Shown here: positions 1 through 6,114 of the stretch, piece by piece
Position numbering within the stretch: position 1 is the stretch's first letter
Layout of the letters: each line of letters begins with the position of its first letter
Origin: Alphaproteobacteria bacterium
Lineage (GTDB): Bacteria > Pseudomonadota > Alphaproteobacteria > Sphingomonadales > Sphingomonadaceae
Assembly: GCA_028869975.1 (NCBI GenBank)
Contig: JAGWQR010000093.1
Location: forward strand, 1 to 8,375
DNA length: 8,375 bases
Direction of reading: 5' to 3'
Translations under genes and position numbers: made by a program
Notes under the pieces: model-generated
What the model was told of the DNA's origin: nothing
Database searches by the model: none
Seen by the model: only the letters and a program-made list of their open reading frames with translations

Positions 1-2
1 CC

Positions 3-404
3 GCGCGCGACGACCGACTCGGGGCGCTGATCGCGGCACTTCCTGGACGCAAGCTGATCTACACCAATGGCGACGCGCCCTATGCGCGACGGATACTGGC
101 GCGGCTGGGGCTGGATAATACGTTTGAACGTATTTATGATATTCATGATCAGGCTTATCAGCCCAAGCCTGCGCCCGATTCGATGACGCGCTTTGTGGCT
201 GATTGCTTGATTACCCCCTCGCGCGCCGCTTTTTTTGAGGATATGGCGCGCAATCTCAAGCCGGCCAAGGCGCGCGGGGTGACCACGATCTGGATTAACA
301 ATGGTTCGGAATCGGGGCAACTTGAGGCGCATGACAGTTTTATTGATTACGAGACGCATGATTTGAGCCATTGGCTCGCCGACCAATTGGAGACTGACGC
401 ATGA
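3..404 (+). CDS. Pyrimidine 5'-nucleotidase, HAD superfamily (5'-truncated by window edge)
   Basis: This is the C-terminal 133 residues of a haloacid dehalogenase-like phosphatase; roughly the first 90-100 residues, including the catalytic DxD motif I, lie outside the window. The visible part has HAD motif II (KLIYTNGD, residues 17-24), the motif III lysine in YQPKPAP (K55) and motif IV as FFEDMARNLKPA (residues 77-88, acidic pair E79-D80). The TNG and FEDxxxNLxxA forms are typical of the pyrimidine 5'-nucleotidase subfamily (HAD IA), which removes phosphate from nucleoside monophosphates in the cytosol. The substrate is inferred from the family. The gene ends in an ATGA overlap with dapD, so the two are probably one transcript and translationally coupled. 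It is richer in A/T-ending codons (TAT, GAT, ATT, TTT) than its neighbours in places. The family call is firm; the exact substrate is not. Confidence 0.88.
   Translation, partial: ARDDRLGALIAALPGRKLIYTNGDAPYARRILARLGLDNTFERIYDIHDQAYQPKPAPDSMTRFVADCLITPSRAAFFEDMARNLKPAKARGVTTIWINNGSESGQLEAHDSFIDYETHDLSHWLADQLETDA
117..134. repeat. 18-bp near-perfect palindrome inside the nucleotidase gene
   Basis: Two 8-base arms, AATACGTT (117-124) and AACGTATT (127-134), are exact inverted complements around a 2-base centre, TG. It lies in an AT-rich patch within the nucleotidase coding sequence, over codons for N-T-F-E-R-I. The shape resembles a dimeric regulator site, but its position about 270 bases upstream of dapD and inside a gene gives no clear role. 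It may be chance. Confidence 0.5.
389..393 (+). promoter_or_regulatory. Shine-Dalgarno sequence for dapD
   Basis: GGAGA ends 7 bases before the ATG at 401, inside the last codons of the nucleotidase gene. It supports 401 as the dapD start and coupled re-initiation at the ATGA overlap. Confidence 0.7.
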
Positions 405-1237
405 CCACCGACCTGCAATCGATCATCGAGACCGCATGGGAGGCGCGCGACGGTGTTTCCACGACGACGCAGGGCGATGTGCGCGCGGCGGTGAAGGCGG
501 CGCTGGCGCTGCTCGATGCGGGTGCGGCGCGCGTCGCTGAGCCGGTGGATGGCGCGTGGCAGGTCAACCAATGGCTCAAAAAGGCGGTCCTGCTCAGCTT
601 CCGACTCAACGATAACACGATCATGCCGGGGCCAGGGGGCAGCAACTGGTGGGACAAGGTGCCGAGCAAATTCGCCGACTGGGGCGAGAACCGATTCCGC
701 GATGCGGGGTTCCGCGCGGTGCCGGGCTGCGTCGTGCGGCATGGTGCGCATATCGGCAAGAATGTCGTGCTGATGCCGTCGTTCGTCAATATCGGGGCTT
801 ATGTGGGGGACGGCACGATGGTCGATACCTGGGCGACCGTGGGGAGTTGTGCGCAGATCGGCAGGAATGTGCATCTGTCCGGCGGGGTCGGCATTGGCGG
901 CGTGCTTGAGCCGTTGCAGGCGGGGCCGGTTGTGATCGAGGATGATTGCTTCATCGGTGCGCGCTCGGAAGTGGTGGAAGGCGTGCGCGTCGAGCGTGGT
1001 GCGGTGCTGGCGATGGGTGTGTTCCTTTCGTCCACGACCAAGATTATCGACCGGACGACCGGTGAGGTGTTCGTCGGGCGCGTGCCCGCCTATGCGGTAG
1101 TGGTGCCAGGCGCGCTGCCCGGCAAGAAGCTGCCCGATGGTGCGCCGGGGCCGTCGCTGGCCTGTGCAGTCATCGTCAAGCGCGTCGATGCGCAAACCCG
1201 CGCTAAAACTGCAATCAACGAGTTGCTGCGCGACTAA
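401..1237 (+). CDS. dapD: 2,3,4,5-tetrahydropyridine-2,6-dicarboxylate N-succinyltransferase
   Basis: DapD transfers succinyl from succinyl-CoA to tetrahydrodipicolinate in the succinylase branch of lysine and meso-diaminopimelate synthesis, in the cytosol. The 278-residue length is normal for the family. An N-terminal helical domain (about 1-100) contains the conserved stretch NQWLKKAVLLSFRL (56-69). It is followed by a left-handed beta-helix built of hexapeptide repeats (about 105-230), including VDTWATVGSCAQIG (141-154), NVHLSGGVGIGGVLEPLQA (156-174) and DCFIGARSEVVEG (182-194). D142 and E190 align with the acidic residues proposed as catalytic in characterised DapD proteins. The start at 401 is backed by a GGAGA site and an ATGA overlap with the upstream nucleotidase gene, a pairing often seen in alphaproteobacteria. 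Its TAA stop overlaps the stop of the convergent phosphatase gene, so no terminator separates them. dapE is not adjacent. Confidence 0.97.
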   Translation: MTTDLQSIIETAWEARDGVSTTTQGDVRAAVKAALALLDAGAARVAEPVDGAWQVNQWLKKAVLLSFRLNDNTIMPGPGGSNWWDKVPSKFADWGENRFRDAGFRAVPGCVVRHGAHIGKNVVLMPSFVNIGAYVGDGTMVDTWATVGSCAQIGRNVHLSGGVGIGGVLEPLQAGPVVIEDDCFIGARSEVVEGVRVERGAVLAMGVFLSSTTKIIDRTTGEVFVGRVPAYAVVVPGALPGKKLPDGAPGPSLACAVIVKRVDAQTRAKTAINELLRD

Positions 1238-1773
1238 CGCGCTGGCGGGCCGAGCGCGGGATCAAGATCGCGCGGGCGCACAAATCGGACCAGTTTGCCG
1301 TCGCCGGGGCCGATGTCGGCCCAGTATTTGGTGTCGAAATGGATTTCGGCGATGGTCGCGGTCGGGAACTTGAGTGCGGCCTCGGCGCGCGCTTGCGCGT
1401 CTCCACCATCGCACAACAGTTCCACCAGTTCCTCGCAGCCCGGATTATGCCCGCAGAGCAGCAGGCTGTGCGCGCTTTCTGGCGTGTCCTGGATGACATC
1501 GATCAGCGTCTCAACCGAGGCAAGATAGGCGCGCTTGTCCCACACCGGGTGAAGGATGCGGCCATAGCCCTCCCACAATAGATCGAGTGTTTCGGCGCAG
1601 CGCAGGGCAGGGGATGACACGATATGATCGATCAGACTCGCCTCGCGCTTCAGCCATTCGCCCATCAGCCGCGCGCCCGCCTTGCCGCGTGCATTGATCG
1701 GCCGGTCAAAATCGCGCGCAATGCCCGCATCCCAATCGGATTTGGCGTGGCGCAGGACGAAAAGGGTCAACAT
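1234..1773 (-). CDS. SixA-like histidine phosphatase family protein
   Basis: A 179-residue member of the histidine phosphatase (phosphoglycerate mutase-like) superfamily. The catalytic RHA motif is at residues 8-10 (MLTLFVLRHAKSDW; H9 would be phosphorylated), a conserved arginine lies in SSPALRCAET (R58), and the second active-site histidine is in CGHNPG (H109). The RHAKSDW opening matches the SixA-like group. E. coli SixA dephosphorylates phosphohistidine on a signalling or phosphotransferase protein, but the substrate here is unknown. An in-frame extension up to 1911 exists, but it lies entirely within the helicase gene and lacks family character. The ATG at 1773, with AAGAGG 7 bases upstream, is the better start. 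This start overlaps the helicase stop by 7 bases, implying co-transcription and coupled translation. The TAG stop overlaps the dapD TAA stop tail-to-tail. Confidence 0.9.
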   Translation of the reverse strand: MLTLFVLRHAKSDWDAGIARDFDRPINARGKAGARLMGEWLKREASLIDHIVSSPALRCAETLDLLWEGYGRILHPVWDKRAYLASVETLIDVIQDTPESAHSLLLCGHNPGCEELVELLCDGGDAQARAEAALKFPTATIAEIHFDTKYWADIGPGDGKLVRFVRPRDLDPALGPPAR

Positions 1774-4469
1774 AGCGGCGCCTCTTGCCCGACTGGGGGC
1801 GGTGTGGAAAGACCCTTGTGCGCATTTTTTGTCCGCGCCACCGCCGCGTCGAGCGTGAGGCGGATGATCGGCGTGCCCGGCGGGAAGGCTGTCAGCAGTC
1901 GGGATGGACAAGCCGCAGACAAGATCACGAAGCTGCCATGATCGTCGGCGCGCCGGATCAGCCGCCCAAAACCCTGTGCCAGGCGCGCACGCACCAGCAT
2001 GTCGTCATACGCATTGCCGCCATAAGCAGCACGACGGGCGGCATGAAGCACACTCGGCTTGACCCAGGGCACGCCTTCCATAATCACCAGCCGCAACGAG
2101 TGACCGGGGACATCGACCCCGTCGCGCAGCGCATCGGTGCCGATCAGGCTGGCATGACGGTCGGCACGGAAAATATCAACGAGCGTGCCGGTATCGATCG
2201 GATCGACATGCTGCGCATAGAGCGGCAGGCCAGCAGCGGAGAGATGATCGGCGATGCGGGCATGGACGGCGCGCAGCCGACGGATGGCGGTGAACAACCC
2301 GAGCGCGCCGCCCTCGCTTGCCGCGATCAGCCGGGCATAGGCTTGGGCAAGTTGAGGCACATCGCCACGCTTGATGTCGGTGACAATGAGCACCTCGGAC
2401 TGGGTGGCATAATCGAACGGGGAGGGGGTGGCGAAGTGTTGGGTCAGCGCCGCCGCCTGTGCCGCCCCCATGCGCGCCTCGGCCTGCGCCCAATCCTCGC
2501 TCCCCCGCAACGTGGCGGATGTCACCAGCGCGCCATGGGCGGGCTTGAGCACGGCCTGCGCGAACGGGCGCATCGGATCAAGCCAGTGGCGGTTGAGCGC
2601 CACGTCAAACTCGCGGCCCTCATAGCGCTCAACGGACAGCCAATCGACAAAATCAGGATCGGGTGCACCGCCCATCCGTGCCAGCAGCGCCAGCCAGCCG
2701 CCCAGCGTATCGGTGCGCCAGGACAGCGACGCCAGCGCACCTTCGACCCGCGCGCGCGCCTGCGCATCCATCCAGTCCGGCGCTTCAGTCAGCACCGCTT
2801 CCAGCCGCCGCCCAAGCGCGATTAGCGGCTTCAGCAACGCATCAAGCGCCTGCGCGGCGGGTTCGACCGCCTCAAGCAGCGCGCCGTCAAGTTCGGCGCA
2901 CTCGGTCTCGAGCCCATAGCCCGCCTCGGCGTTGGTATCGCGGGCATAGACGAGGCCGCGCACGGCGGCGAGCAGGCGCTCCAATGGCCCGAACGGATCG
3001 CCCTGGCTCACCCGCCCGAGCCAGCCATCCGAGGGCAGCGCTTGGCACCCGACCACCGCCGCATTGATCGCCGCGCCCCCCTCAGCATCATAACTCGCAA
3101 CATCGGCAAGCCGCGCGGCCAGCCCGCGTCTGCGCCCGCGTGTATTGCTCTCCGGACCCATGATCCAGCGCCGCAGCTCAATCGCTTCCGTGCCCGACAG
3201 CGCGACCGAAAACATGCTGTCCGCCGCATCGAACAGATGGTGCCCTTCATCGAACACATAGCGGGTCGGGCGCGTACCTTCTTCCCTCCCGCGCGCGGCG
3301 TTGACCATGACGAGCGCATGATTGGCGATGACGATGTCTGCCCCCGCCGACGCGCGCACGCTGCGTTCGATAAAGCATTTGCGGTAATGCGGGCAGCCGG
3401 CATAGACGCATTCGCCGCGCCGGTCCGTGAGTGCGGTCGCGCCATTGCGCCGAAACAGCGTGACCAGCCAGCCGGGCAGATCACCGCCCACCATATCGCC
3501 ATCCCGGCTGAATGCGGCCCAGCGCGCCACCAGATGCGCAAAAATCGCCGAGCGCCCGGCAAAGCCGCCTTGCAGCGCATCTTCAAGATTGAGCAGGCAG
3601 AGATAATTCTCGCGCCCTTTGCGAATGGCGATTTTCCCGGGTGGCAGGCCGAGTTTCCCGGTTTCGCCATCGAGCTGCCGTTGCAGTGCCTTGGTGTAAG
3701 TTGAAATCCAGACCGGGCCTTGTGCGGCGGTGCTCCACAGCGACGATGGCGCGAGATAGCCCAATGTCTTGCCAATGCCCGTGCCCGCTTCGGCCAGCAC
3801 AATCTGGGGCTTGTCGGCGGCCATACGCGGCGCGAAGGCTTGCGTGGCGGCTTCAGCATAGGCGCGCTGGCCGGGGCGCGGTTCGGCACCAGTGCCGACC
3901 AGTGCGGTTAGCCGCGCATCGACACTGTCCAGATCAAGCGCCACGGGTTTTGGCGCGGGACGGGGCGGCGATTCCTCCCATTCGGGCAGCTTCGAAAACA
4001 GCCATTTCTCGGCTTCTTGCGGCATTTTGATCCGCACGGTGAGCAACTGCGCCCAGGGCCAGCGCAGCCGCATCAGGGATTGCGCCGCCGTCCAGGCCCC
4101 TTCGCGCTCCGGCCATTCGGCTGATCCCGCCCCCTCGAGCAGCTTGGTTGCCGCCGCGCGCAAGAAGGGCGCGGCCCCGGCCTCGCTCTCAGGAGCATTC
4201 AGCCCGAGCACCTCGGCCAGCCCATTGACCGTCGGCACCATGAAGCGCGCGGGGTGCAGGAAGGCGAACAGTTCAAGCAGATCAAGCCCCGAGAGTTCGG
4301 GATAACCCAGCCGCGCCGCGACCATCGGCGCATTGAGCAAAATATGCGGTGATTGCGCCACGGCGCTGATTGCCTTGGCGCGCGGCACTTCCGCAACGCC
4401 CGCGCTATCGGCAATCCAAATCCCGGCATGGCTTGCATGTATCGCAGGAAACGGCAAAAGGGGGCGCAT
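1767..4469 (-). CDS. ATP-dependent DNA helicase, DinG/XPD-like, iron-sulfur type
   Basis: A 900-residue superfamily 2 helicase of the Rad3/XPD/DinG group, which unwinds DNA 5' to 3' using ATP and is linked to repair and removal of R-loops or blocked forks. Motifs in order: a Q-motif-like RPGQ (198-201); Walker A in AEAGTGIGKT (226-235); motif Ia STYTKALQRQL (256-266); a four-cysteine Fe-S site at C291, C354, C359 and C365; VIANHALVM (380-388); a DEAH box written DEGH (407-410); VTSATL (649-654); motif V GTDALRDGVDVPG (777-789); and motif VI QGFGRLIRR (832-840). The spacing of the last three cysteines matches E. coli DinG. About 195 N-terminal residues precede the helicase core, with no nuclease motif I can recognise. 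No good ribosome site precedes the ATG at 4469, but the reading frame starts there and HASHAGIWIAD near the N-terminus looks family-like. It is divergent from lysK and overlaps the phosphatase gene by 7 bases. Confidence 0.92.
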   Translation of the reverse strand: MRPLLPFPAIHASHAGIWIADSAGVAEVPRAKAISAVAQSPHILLNAPMVAARLGYPELSGLDLLELFAFLHPARFMVPTVNGLAEVLGLNAPESEAGAAPFLRAAATKLLEGAGSAEWPEREGAWTAAQSLMRLRWPWAQLLTVRIKMPQEAEKWLFSKLPEWEESPPRPAPKPVALDLDSVDARLTALVGTGAEPRPGQRAYAEAATQAFAPRMAADKPQIVLAEAGTGIGKTLGYLAPSSLWSTAAQGPVWISTYTKALQRQLDGETGKLGLPPGKIAIRKGRENYLCLLNLEDALQGGFAGRSAIFAHLVARWAAFSRDGDMVGGDLPGWLVTLFRRNGATALTDRRGECVYAGCPHYRKCFIERSVRASAGADIVIANHALVMVNAARGREEGTRPTRYVFDEGHHLFDAADSMFSVALSGTEAIELRRWIMGPESNTRGRRRGLAARLADVASYDAEGGAAINAAVVGCQALPSDGWLGRVSQGDPFGPLERLLAAVRGLVYARDTNAEAGYGLETECAELDGALLEAVEPAAQALDALLKPLIALGRRLEAVLTEAPDWMDAQARARVEGALASLSWRTDTLGGWLALLARMGGAPDPDFVDWLSVERYEGREFDVALNRHWLDPMRPFAQAVLKPAHGALVTSATLRGSEDWAQAEARMGAAQAAALTQHFATPSPFDYATQSEVLIVTDIKRGDVPQLAQAYARLIAASEGGALGLFTAIRRLRAVHARIADHLSAAGLPLYAQHVDPIDTGTLVDIFRADRHASLIGTDALRDGVDVPGHSLRLVIMEGVPWVKPSVLHAARRAAYGGNAYDDMLVRARLAQGFGRLIRRADDHGSFVILSAACPSRLLTAFPPGTPIIRLTLDAAVARTKNAHKGLSTPPPVGQEAPLC
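1781..1786 (-). promoter_or_regulatory. Shine-Dalgarno sequence for the SixA-like gene
   Basis: On the minus strand the sequence reads AAGAGG, 7 bases before the ATG at 1773. It decides the start against the longer in-frame extension reaching 1911. It lies inside the last codons of the helicase gene. Confidence 0.65.
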
Positions 4470-4507
4470 CGCCCAATCTTTAGTCTAAAAGAACGAAAGA
4501 GCAACCC
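4470..4507. promoter_or_regulatory. Divergent promoter region between helicase and lysK
   Basis: This 38-base AT-richer spacer separates two divergently transcribed genes, so it must supply at least part of both promoters. It contains an 11-base palindrome, TTTAG-T-CTAAA (4479-4489). On the minus strand a weak -35-like TTGCTC (4504-4499) is followed after 16 bases by TAAAGA (4482-4477), which would start the helicase transcript almost at its ATG. The lysK promoter must lie partly within the helicase gene. These assignments are inferred from consensus-like bases only. Confidence 0.4.
4498..4501 (+). promoter_or_regulatory. Weak Shine-Dalgarno sequence for lysK
   Basis: AGAG lies 6 bases before the GTG at 4508. 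It is a modest match, but together with the family-like N-terminus it supports the GTG start. Confidence 0.4.
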
Positions 4508-6073
4508 GTGACTGACTTGCGTGCCGCCGCCCTCACTTCCAAAGCCTGGCCCTATGAGGAAGCGCGCAAGCTGCTGAAACGCTATCCGCAGGGTAAGCCA
4601 GGCAATACGCCGATTATCTTTGAAACCGGCTATGGTCCCTCCGGCCTGCCGCATATCGGCACATTCAACGAGGTACTGCGCACAACGATGGTGCGTCACG
4701 CTTTGGAAGAAATGACCGGCTGGCCGACAAAGCTGATCGCCTTTTCCGACGACATGGACGGCTTGCGCAAAGTGCCCGACAATGTGCCGAACGGGGAGAT
4801 GCTCGCGACGTATCTGGGTAAGCCACTCACCCAAATCCCCGATCCATTCGGCAAATATGAGAGTTTCGCGCATCATAACAATGCGATGCTTTGCGCATTT
4901 CTCGATCGCTTCGGGTTTGAGTATGAATTTCGGTCGTCCACCGAGCAATATCATTCGGGCGTTTTCGATGAAGCGCTCAAAGCAGTGCTGCGCGCCAACC
5001 AGGCAATTCTCGACATCATGCTGCCCACCTTGCGCAAGGAGCGCGCCGCGACCTATTCGCCGGTGCTCCCCATTTCACCAGCCAGCGGCGTGGTGTTGCA
5101 AGTGCCGGTTGAGGTGGTGGATGCCGATGCTGGCCTGATCCGCTTCACCGATGAGGATGGCGCGGTGATCACGCAATCGGCGCTTTCGGGCAAAGCCAAG
5201 CTGCAATGGAAGGTTGACTGGGCAATGCGCTGGGTTGCGCTCGGCGTCGATTATGAAATGTCGGGAAAGGATTTGACCGACAGCGTCACGCAATCATCCA
5301 AAATCTGCCGCGCATTGGGTGCCCGCCCGCCCGAGAGCCTGATCTATGAGATGTTCCTTGATGAAAAGGGCGAGAAAATCTCGAAATCAAAGGGCAATGG
5401 GCTGAGCCTGGAGCAATGGCTGACCTATGGCCCGGAAGAATCGCTGGCCTTCTATGCCTATCGCGAGCCGAAAGCCGCCAAGCAGCTCCATATCGGTGTG
5501 ATCCCGCGCGCTGTGGATGAGTATTTCCAGTTCCGGGGCAATTACCTAAAGCAACCCATCGAGCAGCAACTTGGCAATCCGGTGCATCATATCCATTCGG
5601 GCAAGGTACCAGAGGGCGTGCCGCCGGTCAGCTTCGGTCTGTTGCTCAATTTAGTCGGCGTGCTCGGCGCGCAGGCGAATGCGGCGCAGGTGCGGGCCTA
5701 TCTCGCGAATTATGTCGGCGAGGGCGCGCTTGTCCCCGAACTGGAGGCGCTGATCGATCACGCCCTCAGCTTTAACCGGGACTATGTCGCGCCTACGCTG
5801 ATGCGCCGCAAACCCTTGGCGCAAGAGGTTGAGGCGCTCCAACGGCTCGATGCGGAGCTGGGCAGCCTGCCCGCCGATGCGCAGGCCGACACCATTCAGA
5901 CGATCGTCTACGCTATCGGCAATGACCTGTTCGGTAAAGAGAAATTGCGCGACTGGTTCAAAGCGCTCTACGAAACGCTGCTGGGATCATCGGCCGGCCC
6001 GCGCATGGGGAGCTTCATTGCGCTTTATGGTGTGGTGAATACACGCAAACTGATTGCCGAGGCCTTATCATAG
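4508..6073 (+). CDS. lysK: Lysine--tRNA ligase, class I
   Basis: This enzyme activates lysine with ATP and attaches it to tRNA-Lys in the cytosol. It is the class I (Rossmann-fold, archaeal-type) form, unrelated to the class II LysRS of E. coli; some databases name the class I gene lysS. At 521 residues it is the usual size. The HIGH signature appears as GPSGLPHIGT (43-52) and the KMSKS signature as EKISKSKGNG (289-298). Other family stretches are AFSDDMDGLRKVPDN (78-92) and VDYEMSGKDLTDS (248-259, plus S). The C-terminal half is the helical anticodon-binding region. The start is GTG at 4508, followed by MTDLRAAALTSKAWPYEEAR; no better downstream start is apparent. The gene stands 38 bases from the divergent helicase and 41 bases before the PBP gene, with which it may be co-transcribed. 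Confidence 0.96.
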   Translation: MTDLRAAALTSKAWPYEEARKLLKRYPQGKPGNTPIIFETGYGPSGLPHIGTFNEVLRTTMVRHALEEMTGWPTKLIAFSDDMDGLRKVPDNVPNGEMLATYLGKPLTQIPDPFGKYESFAHHNNAMLCAFLDRFGFEYEFRSSTEQYHSGVFDEALKAVLRANQAILDIMLPTLRKERAATYSPVLPISPASGVVLQVPVEVVDADAGLIRFTDEDGAVITQSALSGKAKLQWKVDWAMRWVALGVDYEMSGKDLTDSVTQSSKICRALGARPPESLIYEMFLDEKGEKISKSKGNGLSLEQWLTYGPEESLAFYAYREPKAAKQLHIGVIPRAVDEYFQFRGNYLKQPIEQQLGNPVHHIHSGKVPEGVPPVSFGLLLNLVGVLGAQANAAQVRAYLANYVGEGALVPELEALIDHALSFNRDYVAPTLMRRKPLAQEVEALQRLDAELGSLPADAQADTIQTIVYAIGNDLFGKEKLRDWFKALYETLLGSSAGPRMGSFIALYGVVNTRKLIAEALS

Positions 6074-6076
6074 CGC

Positions 6077-6105
6077 TTGCCGCCGGGATTCGAAGCGCGT
6101 AGATA
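6077..6105 (+). promoter_or_regulatory. Possible promoter for the PBP gene, giving a near-leaderless transcript
   Basis: TTGCCG (6077-6082) and TAGATA (6100-6105) are separated by exactly 17 bases. TTGCCGC also differs by one base from the TTGACGS -35 element described for Caulobacter housekeeping promoters. Transcription would begin around 6112, within a few bases of the ATG at 6115. No Shine-Dalgarno sequence precedes that ATG, which fits a leaderless or nearly leaderless message. The -10 match is only partial. Confidence 0.3.
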
Positions 6106-6114
6106 CCCGCCCCT

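Noticed and set aside
205..236. GC-rich stretch followed by seven T as a terminator inside the nucleotidase gene
   Set aside because: No stable stem could be built immediately upstream of the T-run, and it falls within a conserved HAD motif.
347..1195. A 282-codon open frame antisense to dapD
   Set aside because: The protein is rich in Arg, His and Pro with no domain, and it lies wholly opposite a clear dapD. It is a GC-rich shadow frame.
1774..1911. Extending the SixA-like protein upstream to 1911
   Set aside because: The extra 46 residues lie fully inside the helicase gene, look unlike the family, and a good ribosome site precedes the ATG at 1773.
1785..2825. A 346-codon open frame antisense to the helicase C-terminal half
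   Set aside because: No recognisable motif, composition typical of antisense frames, and the opposite strand carries helicase motifs IV-VI without interruption.
3008..3889. A 293-codon minus-strand frame inside the helicase
   Set aside because: It is an out-of-frame reading of the same strand, Arg/Ala/Ser-rich, with no family features.
4199..4954. A 251-codon minus-strand frame spanning the helicase start and lysK
   Set aside because: It crosses the divergent spacer and is antisense to the lysK HIGH-motif region; it has no family features.
6073..6098. GCGCTT / AAGCGC inverted repeat after lysK as an intrinsic terminator
   Set aside because: Only a 6-base stem with a 14-base loop and no following T-run.
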